Shown: positions 46,795 through 58,259 of the stretch, in pieces | Position numbering within the stretch: the first letter of the stretch is position 1 | Layout of the letters: the number at the start of each line of letters is the position of its first letter | NCBI GenBank assembly: GCA_963281155.1 | Contig: CAUJLY010000002.1 | Span: 806,001-870,000 of the forward strand | Origin: Rhabditophanes sp. KR3021 | Taxonomy: Eukaryota > Nematoda > Chromadorea > Rhabditida > Alloionematidae | Direction: 5' to 3' | DNA: 64,000 nucleotides | Program-made: the position numbers and the translations under genes | Notes under the pieces: generated by a model | Databases searched by the model: none | What the model was told of the DNA's origin: nothing | Seen by the model: only the letters and a program-made list of their open reading frames with translations

Positions 46795-48206
46795 TTATAA
46801 ATCATGTGAAATAACATTATCTTTTCTGATATTGGCATGAGCCTCAGGTTCCTCTCCCTTCTTTGTGTAAGTTCTTCTGTTCTCAGCCTTCTTCTTTTGA
46901 GAATCTCTGATAGATTTGTGTTCTTTAGCCGCAGAATGAACAGCCTTTGGAATGTGGCGATGTCTGTAAACTTTCTTGACTTCAGGGTGATGTCTATATT
47001 GCCTCAACAACCCCTCCTTATATTGAACGGCAGCATCTTCCCGTCTTGACAAAGCTCCGTACTTCTCCGAAGCATGCGACTTCCAAACTCTAACATTCAT
47101 CTCATTACTTCCCGACAGAACGAACTTAGAGTCCATCGTATAAGCAACTGCGAAGACTTGTTGCATTCTTTGAGCATGGTAAATTTCTCTTGAACGTGTA
47201 TTTGAAACATCGAAAATACGTACTGTTCTGTCATAAGAACCACTCACGAATTCTTTACCAGTTGGAGAATAATCTACACTCATGACGGCAGCTGTATGAT
47301 CAGTATGGACACTACTGGCTTTGTCAAAATGACGGATGTCAAAGGTGTACAAATTATAATCTTCACTTGCAACTGTAAAGGAAAACGCTTCCATTGGATT
47401 CCAGGCAATAGCATTATTTCTTAGTTTCATCACGAATTTGGTAATTGGCGACTGCTGGCGAGCATCAAGCAAAAAGACAGATCTATCAGAGGCAGTTCCG
47501 GCAAATAATTGGGTCTCGACTGGATTTGCCTTGACATGGAAGATTGAATCAACTCCAAGATTGTATCTATGATAAGGGGTATCCCGTTCCTGTTTCCACA
47601 AAGAAATATCTTCACCACAAGTTACATAGTCTGTTGAATCTAACAAATGACAGACACCTTGTGGAACATAATCTAAAGCAACCGAATTCGTAGGCTCCAT
47701 AGTCGTTAAATGCTTGAAGGAAAGTTTGTGAATGTCCGGCCAAGCCCATGTCTTGACTTGCGAATCTAAACCAGTAGTCACGATTTGATTTCCTTTCTCT
47801 CCGCCAATTGAAATTCCTGTCAACACACTTTCGTGAGCTTGCGTTGTGGCAATGCATCTAAGAGTTGATACATGCCAAATTTTCATTTCACCGTCTCTTC
47901 CACCTGTCATAACATATCCGAGGTAGTTAGGATGCTTGGCAATAATAGTTACAGCTTCATTGTGACCTTCTAAAGCTCCAACAAAGGGTTTGGCAAAGAG
48001 TCTATCCAATTTGGCTGCATTCAAAGCTCTTGTATACTCAATTTGATTTTGGAAAGTATCCTTCTTAGCATTGAAATTCCTTGTAACTAACATCAACAGT
48101 TATTTTATATAAGTAAACCAATAAACATACCTTTATGAATATCCGCCGTAGTTTCCCTCTGATAATCATCAGGATTTCTTGAGATAACCTTAATTTTAGG
48201 AGCCAT
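46795..48206 (-). CDS. DCAF13: DCAF13/SOF1 WD40 protein
   Basis: An essential factor of small-subunit rRNA processing (U3 snoRNP) and a DDB1-CUL4 associated protein. Two exons, 48206-48131 and 48086-46795, encode 455 residues, close to the human 445. The N-terminal ISRNPDDYQRET and YTRALNAAKLDRLFAKPF are signature segments. Seven WD40 repeats follow, for example GGRDGEMKIW, TTGLDSQVKTW, GSYDRTVRIFD and SGSNEMNVRVW. The Sof1 C-terminal domain is marked by REDAAVQYKEGLLRQYRHHP and VYRHRHIPKAVHSA. It is head-to-head with AHCY, with 337 bases between starts. Confidence 0.95.
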
Positions 48207-48543
48207 TTTAACTTTTTTAAATCAAATCAAGTTTCCTTAAAATGGATACTTTGTTCCAACCTTGGTAATCAAAGATACGTCTTTCCAAGTGGCTTAAAAA
48301 TTTTAAATTTTAAAATTTATTTTATTTGTCGTGGATGCCATTGTTTAGTCACTTTTGTAAATGACTAATTTTGCCAAATTAGATGGTTAAATATTTTTGT
48401 TTGCTAGGTGGATCAATTTGATTGAGTATGCGAGTTGTAAATAGTAAATATTTGCATTTATACTGCTTTTTCCGTCTAATTTTTTAATCATCAAATTGTC
48501 TGTTATTAATGATGTATTTTTTTGCAGATAAACGTCAATAACT
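48207..48543. promoter_or_regulatory. Shared upstream region of DCAF13 and AHCY
   Basis: A 337-base AT-rich stretch between divergent start codons. It includes the splice acceptor used by the AHCY mRNA (48522-48528). Confidence 0.45.
48522..48528 (+). promoter_or_regulatory. Probable trans-splice acceptor of AHCY
   Basis: A TTTTTTTGCAG tract ends at 48528, 15 bases before the AHCY ATG. No upstream donor or exon is apparent in the short divergent region. In nematodes such a site normally receives a spliced leader. No SL RNA gene was found in the window. Confidence 0.5.
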
Positions 48544-49842
48544 ATGAAGGATTACAAGGTCGCTGATATTACTCTTGCCGACTTCGGTAGAAAAGAGATC
48601 ATCATGGCTGAAAACGAAATGCCTGGTCTTATGTCAATGAGATCAATTTACGGTCCACAGAAACCACTTCGCGGAGCTAGAATCGCGGGATGCCTTCACA
48701 TGACAATCCAAACAGCTGTTTTGATGGAAACTTTAGTGGAACTTGGGGCTCAAGTTAGATGGTCATCATGTAACATCTTCTCTACTCAAGATCATGCCGC
48801 TGCTGCTATGGCCGCTGCCGGTATTCCAGTCTTTGCCTGGAAGGGAGAAACTGACGAGGAATACTTGTGGTGTATGGAACAAACTTTGAGTTTCGAAGAA
48901 GGACCTTTGAACATGATCCTTGATGATGGTGGTGATTTGACTAACTTAGTTCACGACAAATACCAGCACTTCATCTCAGGAATCTATGGAATTACCGAAG
49001 AAACTACCACCGGAGTTCACAACCTCCAAAAGATGATGGATGAAGGGAAACTTAAAGTACCATCAATCAACGTCAATGACTCTGTAACCAAATCTAAATT
49101 CGACAACTTGTATGGAATCAGAGAGTCATTAATTGATGGAATCAAGAGAGCAACTGACGTCATGTTGGCCGGAAAGGTGGCTGTTGTAGCCGGATACGGG
49201 GATGTAGGGAAGGGATCAGCCGCTGCTCTAAGAGCGTTCGGATCTCGTGTTATTGTGACTGAAATTGACCCAATCAATGCTCTCCAAGCTGCCATGGAAG
49301 GATATGAAGTCACCACAATGGAAGAAGCTGCTCCAAAAGCCAACATTATTGTCACCACCACCGGATGCAAGGATATTGTTAGAGGCGAACATCTCGAAGT
49401 TCTCCCAAATGACGCCATCATCTGCAACGTCGGCCATTTCGACTGTGAAATTGATGTTAAGTATCTTAAAGCCAATTGCGTTTCCACCCAGAACATCAAG
49501 CCACAAGTTGATCGTTTCTTGATGAAGAAAGGAACTCACGTCATTCTTTTGGCTGAAGGAAGACTTTGCAACTTGGCTAATGCCACTGGGCACCCTTCCT
49601 TCGTTATGTCAAACTCCTTCACCAACCAAGTTTTGGCTCAAATCGAACTCTGGACCAAGAAAGACACTCCAGAAGCCTACAAACTCGGCGTCTTTGTTCT
49701 TCCAAAGAGACTCGATGAAGAAGTTGCCATGCTCCATCTTGGCAAACTTGGAGTTAAGCTCACTCAGTTGTCTCAAAGTCAAGCTGAATACCTCAACATT
49801 CCTGTCAAAGGGCCATTCAAGCCAGATCACTACAGATATTAA
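48544..49842 (+). CDS. AHCY: S-adenosylhomocysteine hydrolase
   Basis: Cleaves S-adenosylhomocysteine to adenosine and homocysteine, relieving product inhibition of methyltransferases; NAD-dependent, cytosolic homotetramer. A single exon of 432 residues, the same length as the human enzyme. Family landmarks are present: [20 protein letters not shown] with [41 protein letters not shown], the NAD-binding [48 protein letters not shown], and the C-terminal KPDHYRY that closes the neighbouring active site. All catalytic positions appear intact. Codon use is clearly G+C-richer than in the flanks, as expected for a highly expressed gene. Confidence 0.98.
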   Translation: MKDYKVADITLADFGRKEIIMAENEMPGLMSMRSIYGPQKPLRGARIAGCLHMTIQTAVLMETLVELGAQVRWSSCNIFSTQDHAAAAMAAAGIPVFAWKGETDEEYLWCMEQTLSFEEGPLNMILDDGGDLTNLVHDKYQHFISGIYGITEETTTGVHNLQKMMDEGKLKVPSINVNDSVTKSKFDNLYGIRESLIDGIKRATDVMLAGKVAVVAGYGDVGKGSAAALRAFGSRVIVTEIDPINALQAAMEGYEVTTMEEAAPKANIIVTTTGCKDIVRGEHLEVLPNDAIICNVGHFDCEIDVKYLKANCVSTQNIKPQVDRFLMKKGTHVILLAEGRLCNLANATGHPSFVMSNSFTNQVLAQIELWTKKDTPEAYKLGVFVLPKRLDEEVAMLHLGKLGVKLTQLSQSQAEYLNIPVKGPFKPDHYRY

Positions 49843-49900
49843 ATTAGGTATCTATTTCTTGGTCTATTCATTTTTGGTGATTAATTTTAATGTTTTGCAT

Positions 49901-49906
49901 AATAAA
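49901..49906 (+). terminator. Polyadenylation signal of AHCY
   Basis: AATAAA about 60 bases after the AHCY stop codon. Confidence 0.5.
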
Positions 49907-50009
49907 ATGCTTTTGATACATTCTGTGTTTTTAAATTCTTTAATTAATAATCTCTTCATTATAATTTTTTTTAAAGTCGAGCAAATTTATAGTAATAGAA
50001 ATAGAGTGT

Positions 50010-50235
50010 CAGTGTTATTATTGCGTCCCACGCGTCTTCCATGCTCCCTCTACATGTCGTGGGTTACGGGACATTTAGAAAGTACTAAAGTAGATGCCAA
50101 CGTGCGAACCTTAGAAGGTTGTGTCGGTCGGCTTCGTGGTTCCGCTTTTAAAGTAAAGACTGGTGCCAAGTCCAGACATCCATCGTATGCAGCTGCCGAG
50201 ATCAACATTTCAACGACGGGGGTACCAGAAGTAGT
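50010..50235. other. GC-rich foldable island, candidate structured RNA or relic
   Basis: A sharply delimited G+C-rich block lies within AT-rich intergenic DNA between AHCY and FCF2. It contains nested complements: GTCCC with GGGAC and CCCACG with CGTGGG within about 45 bases (50026-50074), and a perfect AACCTT/AAGGTT hairpin at about 50109-50122 enclosed by a six-base helix GCCGAC/GTTGGC when read on the minus strand (the same helix has a mismatch on the plus strand). A plus-strand frame is open through it but shows no family. I could not match it to tRNA, snRNA, SRP or RNase P/MRP consensus motifs by eye. Confidence 0.35.
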
Positions 50236-50463
50236 AATTATTATCTGTGTGTGCTTTAATAAAGAGTGAAGTTATTGTGTTGTTATTTATAATTAAAGAG
50301 TACTGTTCGACTATCATTGTAAACGGTATCGGATCTTTATTTAAACAAATCTTTTTTAAATAGTCTAAAGAATAAATTGAAAATTATTTAACACAACTTA
50401 AACTATCAATTTATTCAACAATATAATAAACACAATTAAAACAACAAAACTTAAACAACAACT

Positions 50464-51097
50464 TTACTTCTTAGTTCCCCTTTCCTTTCTTTGAGTATTC
50501 TTTGACTTGGACTTATTTTTGAAGACTCGCCCTCCTATTTTTTCAATTTTGTTATCTACAATCTTTTTAATATGTTTGTCTGTCCCTTGAGCCGCTAAGA
50601 TTTCATCCACGATGCTCCTTTTGGTTTGTCTGTTTGTTTGGCGTGAGGAGAAGTAGTCGGCTTGTCCTCCGACAATGCGGCCGATCTGGAAGTGTTTAGG
50701 CAGGACATCTCGATCATTTTTGCGGTAATGTACAGTTGGGTCAAGAGTGGCTCTCATTTGAATGAGCTCCAAATCTCTGACCACTTCTTCCGTCATTTCT
50801 GGGGCTTTCATATTGAACCAACCGGCTCCAGCTGTAGATTCACGATCCAACTAAATTAGTTTATTAATTGATTTCATTACTCAACATTACCTTTGATTCT
50901 CTTTTTTAATACTTTTAGTTTGCTGTTTAACGGAAACATTCTTAATCTTTTCCATTTCTGGCTTATAAGCAGCATTTTTCATGATCTAAATAATTGTTTG
51001 ATAAATTTAAAGACTACAAATAACTTACGGCTGCAACATCAATTGTAGCTTTAAAGTTCATCCCATCTAAGGCTCCTCTTTTCTTTACTAGAGACAT
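50464..51097 (-). CDS. DNTTIP2: FCF2/DNTTIP2-type pre-rRNA processing protein
   Basis: Homologue of yeast Fcf2, needed for early cleavages of pre-rRNA at the small-subunit processome. Three exons: about 51097-51029, 50985-50892 and 50850-50464. The last carries the Fcf2 domain: STAGAGWFNMKAPEMTEEV, then DLELIQMRATLDPTVHYRK and DVLPKHFQIGRIV, followed by a Lys-rich tail. The first two encode MSLVKKRGALDG and MKNAAYKPEMEKIKN. The exon 2 donor (AAAG-GTAATG) and the exon 3 acceptor (ATTTAG-TTGG) leave a one-base phase mismatch, so the exact join is unresolved. The protein is short compared with vertebrate DNTTIP2 but normal for the yeast/worm form. Head-to-head with MRPL1. Confidence 0.8.
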
Positions 51098-51282
51098 CTT
51101 CAATATTGGATAATAAATTTAATCAAATCGGCAATGAATTTAATCAAATAGGACAATGAATTCAATGAAATTAGGTTCAAATATTTAATCGTACATCATC
51201 TCCCAATGTTTGCTAATTTGTTCTACGTGAGACCAGGAAACAAATCTTATCTGGTTGAAAAAGTTAATTTAAACCAGTAAAA

Positions 51283-52509
51283 ATGCTTTCTTTACTTCGC
51301 AATCAAACGTTTGGTTTATCCAAATTAGCAATATCTGCTTCTAATGGCATAGACCAACTTTATTCCCATACTTCTCTCAGTTCCTTGCTGAAGCCAGCTG
51401 AATTGGACATAAATCAAGCTAGAGGTAACTACAAACCACCAATTGCTATTAATTAAACACATTTAGGTAGAAAAAGAGCTCTCAAAGCAACAATGACCCG
51501 CCAACAAAAACTAGACCGCAGACTAAAGAGAGAAGCCAAAGAAGCTGCCCGCAAACAGTACAGTTTCATGGAAAGAATTCAAATCAGAAGAATGAAGACA
51601 CTTCTCTCTCCATCTCAACAATTCCCAGGCCGTCTAGTCCGTGAAGATGAAGCCAATTTGCCTGAGTTTCCGCTAACAAACATATTCATCAGAGAACAAG
51701 TCCGCACCCAATTTTATTCCATCGCAGATGCACTCCAAATCCACAGGACAATGCAACAACCTTCCTGTTACAATTCAGTCAACGCTCCTATCAAACTAAG
51801 ACTCGAACTTAATATGACGACAGAAAAGACCACCAAAATGGTTTCCAACTCGGATCATATCATTCCTGTGCCTCATTCCTTCCATCAAAATGAAAAAAGA
51901 TCCATCCTGGCCTTTGTGGCTGACACCAAACTACAAGAATTAGCTATGGAAAGTGGTGCCGAAATCGCCTTAGGGCCAGATATGATAAAAAAAATCATCA
52001 AAGGCCAATTCAGAATAGATGACTACGACTTTTGTGTAGCTCACGTTGATATGGGAAGCACTATCCTGCCATTAAGAGGAATTTTAAAAACTAGATTGCC
52101 TACTAAGTTAAATGGAGGTTACGGAGAAAACTTGCCTGAAATGATTGAGAAGTTCAAGAAAGGAGTCAAGTTAAATATTAAAGGAGATCCTGTTTTCCCT
52201 AGTTGGGGATTGTGTGACCCAATCGTTGGCAGATTAGACATGTCTGATCAGGAAATCGAAAACAATATTCAAACCATCTTGGAGGCTGTGTGTAAAAATA
52301 GAAATCCTGCCCTTGGACCTTTTATTAATCGAGCTTTGATGATGGTTAGTCCAGGCGAGGAGCATGTTGCTTTAGACGTTCAAAAGTACCTACCTGTCCC
52401 AACGGAAGAGGAACTCGAAAAGATTGCTAACAAGAAAAATAAGAAAGGTGCAAACAAAAAAGCTGCTAAGGAAAATGTGGAAGAAGATGTTGAAGCAGTT
52501 GCTGTATAG
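51283..52509 (+). CDS. MRPL1: Mitochondrial ribosomal protein L1
   Basis: uL1m, which forms the L1 stalk of the mitochondrial large ribosomal subunit. Two exons, 51283-51424 and 51467-52509, encode 394 residues. An N-terminal Ser/Leu-rich presequence (MLSLLRNQTFGLSKLAISAS) suits mitochondrial import. GRKRALKATMTRQQKLDRR and then a segment with KLRLELNMTTEKTTKMV open the L1 region. IPVPHSFHQNEKRSILAF, a KIIKGQFRIDDYDFCVAH segment and LGPFINRALMMVSPGEEH follow the family order. The tail is Lys/Glu-rich. It shares a 185-base divergent upstream region with FCF2. An AG just before the ATG (51277) may be a trans-splice site. Confidence 0.9.
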
Positions 52510-52803
52510 TTTCTTTTCGATTAGTTATATTGGATAGATCATTAGTTGTTGTAATAAACTTTTTTGTTTCATTGATTTAAAGATTATTTTCACACGGATT
52601 GTAATCGTTTATACCATCCTTCCAAAGTAGACGCCAAAATCTACCTACTCCTCCGTAGTGAAAATTCAAATTTAAGGTATACACAAGAGTATAGAGTATG
52701 CCATTCATCTCAAAATACTTACCTAATAATCGTTGGTTCTATATCACATTATCTCTACTAGAGATTGACCCTTGTAAATATTTAGTTATTAATATTAACA
52801 AAG

Positions 52804-55177
52804 ATGGCTAGGAAATACACTTTCCATAATGATGAAAATACGGAGCCTGGAAAGGGGATTATTAATCCCATTAGTGCTAATTTGGATCCAATTAATAGTC
52901 GATTGAATGAGATTACGGCGGAGCTGGAGAAGGTTAAATTGAAGTTGGCAAGTATGAAGAATAAAGGGAAGGTAGAGGCGCCTGTCAAGTTGTTGCCAAA
53001 CAAAAAATCTAGAAGGAAAAATGGTTTGGATGGTGAGAAGTTAGTTCAGACTTGTTTTGGAATAGAAAACTTAAAGCTTCCTGCCAAGTCTTTCTCTGCC
53101 AGTAAAGCTCCTGAAGGCAGTCGTTTCCGTGACAAAGAGCATCTCGCCGAGGAATGTTACCTAAGCCTGAGAGCGATGGCAGATGCTGAAGCCAAAGGTC
53201 TTGACTCCATCGAGCGCTACATCTACAATCATACTTTGCTCGAAAACTATGCTGATCCCAACATCATTAAATGTCTCTGCGAAATTACTTTCGAAGATGG
53301 ACTCGAAAACGGACAGGATTCCAGAGTTAGGATACTCCGTTGGAAAGAATGTAGCTGTAAAGTTTTATGTGCCGACCAATAAGGACAAGCTTGCCGAAGT
53401 AAGTGTTGCTGCCATTATTTCAACAGTTGACTATGATTATGAAAGTGAAGTGGTCGAGATGATGGCATTGACGATTGACTTTATGACTGAAAATTTGGAT
53501 TACGATGTTGAGACTCTTTTTGCGATCTGCGAAAAGATATATCTTTGCCCAGACATTCCGAACAATGATTTGCCTAATTCGTTCAAGGATTTCCTCGATT
53601 TAATGGAGAATTTGTGGAAAAGTCCAGTCGGGATGAACTTACTAAAATTGATGCTTGAGAAAAGTCCTGCCAAAATAAGAATACCTGAAGCTGATTACTC
53701 TACTTTGCCTGAACCTACCTTTGGCGACATTCATTTAAACAAAGAACAAAGTGATGCTTATTACCTGGCCTTGCAAAAGGTCCATTTAAGTTACATTCAG
53801 GCTCCACCTGGGACAGGAAAGACTTTGGTTGGTGCCATGATTGCAAATGCTTCTTCTCAGATGGTATTTTTGACAGCTGAAACAAATAAAGCAGTTGAGA
53901 ATTTGGCTAAGTATTCTTTTAACCACAGAAGACAAAATAGGGATGTAATTCGCTTTTATTCTTATTCAGCCCAATTAAAAAGTCCTGTCTTGGCACCTTA
54001 CTCTGAAAAGGCTATCAAGAAGAGAATTCAACGTCATGGGGATCTTTCGGAGAGAGACAGAAAAGTCTTCGAAACATACGACTCAATTCAAGCTGACTTA
54101 GCTACGTATGAAAAAAGAAAAAAGATTGATTTTGATAGTGTTAAGCAGTTGAGAAATCAGATGTTCCGTTTAGATAACAAAAGAACTAAGTGTATGTTGA
54201 AAGTTTGTGACCTGAATATCGTGGCAACCACTTCTGATTTTGGAAAGAAAATGTTGAAGCGCAAGATTCCGGCCGACAAATTTGAAAAATGTATCGTTGA
54301 TGAGGCGTCACAAATGACATTAGGTAAGTTAAATTGTTTTATTGTTGTTTAGTTATGTGCTTCAGCTCGTTTCCTGCTGATGGCTGCTTACTTTCCGAAT
54401 ATTGAAAGCTTCACCTTTATCGGAGATACAAATCAACTATCACCTTATGTTCCTATGGATTGCAAAAATAGTGAGCATAATCAATTTTTCTTCCAGTCAA
54501 TCCTTCAATTCGTTCAAAGAACTAAAGTGATTCCCTACAAAAATTTAGTCAAATCCTATCGCATGCACCCAACTCTGTTGAATATGGTATCAATTTCATT
54601 CTACCAAAGCACATTAGTTAGTGGTGTTGAAGAGAAGGAGCGTCAATTGGCATTAGCAAAATTATCCTTGCCAGGAATTTCTACGCCAATGGTTTGGTAT
54701 GACATCAAAAATTGTGCAGCAACCAAGACACTTAGAACATCTTTTTCTAATCAAAAAGAAGCCATCCTTACCAAAACACTTGTCAACAATTTAATGGATT
54801 CTGGCTTTGGGGCCAATCAAATAGGAGTCGTCTGTATGTACAAAGGACAAGTGCAACTAGTAAGTGCTCTTCTCAAGTCAACTCGGGTCTCCGTTAACAC
54901 AGTCGATGGCGTTCAGGGAGATGAAAAGGAAATTATAATCCTCCTTACAACTCGGACTTCCCACAAATTCAGTGACAGATGCTCTTCTTTTCTCGGAGAT
55001 GCTAACCGTATCACCGTTGCCATCTCGCGTGCCAAAAATTGCCTGATTGTTCTTGGAGATGCGGAATATTTAAGGAAAAATTGCCAATGGAAAAGAGTTG
55101 TTCACTTTTATGAGGAACGAAACGCTATTTGGACGTGTAAGCCTAAGGATGTGGCTAGACTATTTAAAAATAAATGA
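52804..55177 (+). CDS. SF1 helicase of the UPF1/IGHMBP2 group, with a frame break
   Basis: A superfamily 1B RNA/DNA helicase. Two exons (52804-54323 and 54366-55177) carry about 776 residues in total if one base is skipped near 53.31 kb. The N-terminus has a coiled coil (about residues 25-60). Helicase motifs: Walker A APPGTGKT (about residue 332), Walker B VDEASQ (about 498), GDTNQLSPYV (motif III), SYRMHP (motif IV), VDGVQGDEKEIIILLTT (motif V) and VAISRAK (motif VI). All are intact. The first frame reads well to ITFEDGLENGQ and then the next frame takes over at RIPELGYSVGKNVAVKFYV, with no splice pair between them. The gene may be normal with a sequencing error, or recently inactivated, or may use frameshifting. 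It is not clearly UPF1 itself: no CH zinc domain is visible. Confidence 0.85.
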
Positions 55178-55343
55178 TTTATTCTAATATTATTTTTACT
55201 GTAAAATAAACTTTTAATATAACTTCTGTTTCTTCATTTAATTTACAAGTCTATTGTCGCGTTGCGTTTGAATTTGTGAAGTAACTTAATTCCACTCTTA
55301 TCTACCTAACAAAATTATTAGTTGAAATAATTTAGTTTTAAAA

Positions 55344-56198
55344 ATGTTCGGACGTTTAGCCTTATCCAAGCTTTTATGCACAGCCACCAGTTCAATTACA
55401 GCCGGGAGAAATACATCTATATTCAACAGACCTAAGAGATTCTACAAGACAGTAGAAGTCGCTCCCGAAACAGTCAATGGAAAAGAAGAATTCGTTGTTT
55501 TGTTAGATGGCAAGACGGTGAAAACCATGGCCAAGAACGTGTTGCGGGTAAGTAAATATGTTTCTTCAATAAGTAACCTAATTTTTCAGCTACCAACAGA
55601 AGCCCTAGCTCAAGTCATCGCCAATGAATGGGATTCCCAAGAAAAAGTGATCAACATGACTCACATGAGATGTACCGGTCTTGCCTTCACAGCCCTTGAT
55701 AATCCATTCCACCAAACGAAAGAAGACATCATCAAATATGTAATGGAATATTCGGTCACAGACACAATCCTCTACGTCTCTCCGTCCCCGATAAATCTAA
55801 ATCTAAAGCAGCAAGAACTATGGATTCCTGTCATCGACTGGGCCAATCAAAAGTACAACCTCGGAATCGAGCCCACTGAAAGTCTATTTGAGTTACCCAA
55901 ATTCAGCCCTGATGCCGTTGCAACGTTGACTAATTACTTCAATGGTTACAACTTCTGGCAGTTGATTGGGTATCAGTATTCAGTCGAGGCTACTAAGTCT
56001 GTCTTGCTATCTTTGGCTACAGCTGAAAATGCCTTGAATCCAGAAAGAGCCGTTGAGTTGGCTAGACTTGAACAAGCTTATCAGGAGAAGTTGTATGGAA
56101 CTGTTGAGTGGTGCCATAGTATTGAGAGTATGGAGACTGGATGTAGATTGGCGAGTGGAGCTTTGTTTGTTAATTTAAGTGCTACACAAACTGATTAA
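55344..56198 (+). CDS. ATPAF2: ATP synthase assembly factor 2 (ATP12)
   Basis: A mitochondrial chaperone that binds the alpha subunit of F1-ATPase before assembly. Two exons, with an intron at 55548-55589 that is 42 bases long and free of stops, so the reading frame runs through it; removing GTAAGT...TTTTCAG restores the family sequence LDGKTVKTMAKNVLR-LPTEALAQ. This gives 270 residues. An N-terminal Ser/Arg presequence (MFGRLALSKLLCTATSS) suits mitochondrial import. Signature blocks are RFYKTVEV, ALAQVIANEWDSQ, NMTHMRCTGLAFTALD and the C-terminal ARLEQAYQEKLYGTVEW with HSIE. Same strand as the helicase upstream, 166 bases away. Confidence 0.95.
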   Translation: MFGRLALSKLLCTATSSITAGRNTSIFNRPKRFYKTVEVAPETVNGKEEFVVLLDGKTVKTMAKNVLRVSKYVSSISNLIFQLPTEALAQVIANEWDSQEKVINMTHMRCTGLAFTALDNPFHQTKEDIIKYVMEYSVTDTILYVSPSPINLNLKQQELWIPVIDWANQKYNLGIEPTESLFELPKFSPDAVATLTNYFNGYNFWQLIGYQYSVEATKSVLLSLATAENALNPERAVELARLEQAYQEKLYGTVEWCHSIESMETGCRLASGALFVNLSATQTD

Positions 56199-56827
56199 AA
56201 GATGGCAACCAAACCATCCTTTCCTCATATAACAGTGTTTTAATAGTTTTTTAGTTTGTTAATAAATATAAACTTTTTTAATTCCTTTTTATTGTTTCAT
56301 TTAATTATGTTTTTAAAAGAAATATGCACATCATGTTGCTTTACAAAGTATACCAAATAAGCTAAATTATTACCAGGTAATAACCAATTTTATCCAAAAT
56401 TTAAACAAACATCGGTCAAACTTTACTTTCAATAAATGATTAATTCGACATGTTTTCCCCTAATTTCAACTACCTAACCAAGTTAATCCTTTGATAAAGA
56501 ACTGTCACAAAAGTGCACTTTTTACCTTCACTATCCATACCTTTAAATTAACTACTTTTGGATGTACTTTTTTTACCACGAAACCAATTGGAAACAGGTT
56601 TCTTTGTGTGGTGTGTTCTAATTTGTTATCACATGCAACATTCGAGATAAAGACTATACTAAATATAATATGTGTTCTTCAATGGTTGAAGGCGATTAGT
56701 TTTGTTGGAATAGATAAGGAGGTGTATATTTAAATTTGTATTCATTTTCTTGTTTAAGTAATTTTGATTCGAACGTTGTTTGTTACAAAGAGTTGTTGTG
56801 TTCAAATAAATAATCTTTTCTATTTTA
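56199..56827. other. Intergenic, nothing recognised
   Basis: About 630 AT-rich bases between ATPAF2 and the splice acceptor of the CDP-DAG synthase gene. Open frames here on both strands overlap and lack motifs. Confidence 0.45.
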
Positions 56828-56828
56828 G
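56822..56828 (+). promoter_or_regulatory. Probable trans-splice acceptor of CDP-DAG synthase
   Basis: TCTATTTTAG ends at 56828, 43 bases before the chosen ATG at 56872. No coding exon precedes it. It could receive a spliced leader or belong to a 5' UTR intron. Confidence 0.4.
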
Positions 56829-56871
56829 GAGTATTCAAAATATTATTAGTAACAATCAATACATTGCTAGA

Positions 56872-58259
56872 ATGAGTGAGGAAGCAGAAGTACGCAATCG
56901 CTTTCCGCCGCCACCAAACGATCTATTGGACTCAAACAATATTGACAGCGACCACGGCAACGCCGAAGACTCAGAAACAGACACAGGCTATGCCGATGAA
57001 AACGACAAGAAATTGAGTGACTTAGTCAAGAAACTTCCCCAAGGTTCAGACCATCTCGGACAAATAGCTGACTCCCTTTTGAGTTACTTTCCAGAGAAAT
57101 GGAGAAACTGGATGGTGCGTGGAATCTTTACTATTCTTATGATAGGGGCATTTAAATTTATTGTTGAACAAGGACCTCTGTACCTGGTGTTATTAGTCCT
57201 AGTAATTCAATTCAAGTGCTTCCATGAGTTAATCAAAATCGGCTTAGTGGTTTACAGATTGTATGATTTACCTTACTTCAGAACGTTGTCATGGTTCTTT
57301 TTGTTTGCAAGTAATTACTTCTTTTTGGGAGAGAACATGATCGAAGTATTCAAAGTTATTATTCAGAGAGAGGTAAGTGTGGAGGTTATAAATTGATTAA
57401 AGTTAATAAATTCTAGCAGTTCCTACGATTCCTCGTCGACTACCACAGATTCATATCCTTCTTGCTTTACTGCATCGGCTTCGTCTGGTTCGTTCTTTCC
57501 CTCAAGAAAGGATATTATCTGCGTCAATTTTCTCTATTTGCATGGACACACGTGGCTCTGATGATAATAGTAGTGCAATCGTTCTTCATCATCGAGAACA
57601 TCGTTCAAGGCGTGATCTGGTTTCTTGTACCTGTTTCGATGATCATTTGTTGCGACGTAATGTCATATGTATTCGGATTCTTTTGGGGTAAGACACCATT
57701 AATTAAACTTTCCCCAAAGAAAACATGGGAAGGTTTTATCGGAGGAGCCTTTAGTACTGTTTTGTTCGGATTAGTATTCTCATATTTTCTTATGAAAAGC
57801 AGATATATGATTTGTGTTTACGAAGATTACGCCGCAGACCCTCAAAATTGTGAAATTCCCGTCAGTTTTGTGTTAAGAGATTACAAAGTACCTGATGGAG
57901 TTGGAATGGTCATGAAGTTACTCAAGATGCGTCCAGTAATTCAATATTATCCTTTCCTCTTACATTCATTAGTCCTAAGTCTTTTTGCGGCCATAATCGG
58001 CCCTTTCGGTGGATTCTTCGCCAGTGGCTTCAAAAGAGCCTTCAAAATCAAAGATTTTGGCGACATTATTCCTGGGCATGGAGGCTTAATGGACAGATTC
58101 GATTGTCAATTATTAATAGGAACATTCGTTCACGTTTACATCCAAACATTCATCAGATCTCCCTCCACAGCTAAATTAATTCATGAAGTTTCAAAGCTAT
58201 GTATGGATGATCAACTCAAAGTTTACGAATACTTAAAAGAAAACTTAATGAAATCTTAG
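56872..58259 (+). CDS. cdgs-1: CDP-diacylglycerol synthase
   Basis: Makes CDP-diacylglycerol from phosphatidic acid and CTP in the ER, feeding phosphatidylinositol synthesis. Exons 56872-57372 and 57417-58259 give 447 residues, as in human CDS1/CDS2 (about 445-461). The start [11 protein letters not shown] is preferred to an ATG 36 codons upstream because that one lies before a strong AG acceptor. An acidic cytosolic N-terminus is followed by about eight hydrophobic spans. [14 protein letters not shown] is the substrate-site loop. The family signature near the end reads [19 protein letters not shown] and MDRFD, with all acidic residues conserved. Confidence 0.96.

Noticed and set aside
49017..49593. 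Long minus-strand open frames across AHCY
   Set aside because: Antisense shadows of a strongly codon-biased, highly conserved gene. No independent motif.
50010..50235. Identity as tRNA, U snRNA, SRP RNA or RNase P/MRP RNA
   Set aside because: I looked for B-box, Sm site, SRP domain IV tetraloop and P4 core motifs and saw none. Kept only as an unassigned foldable island.
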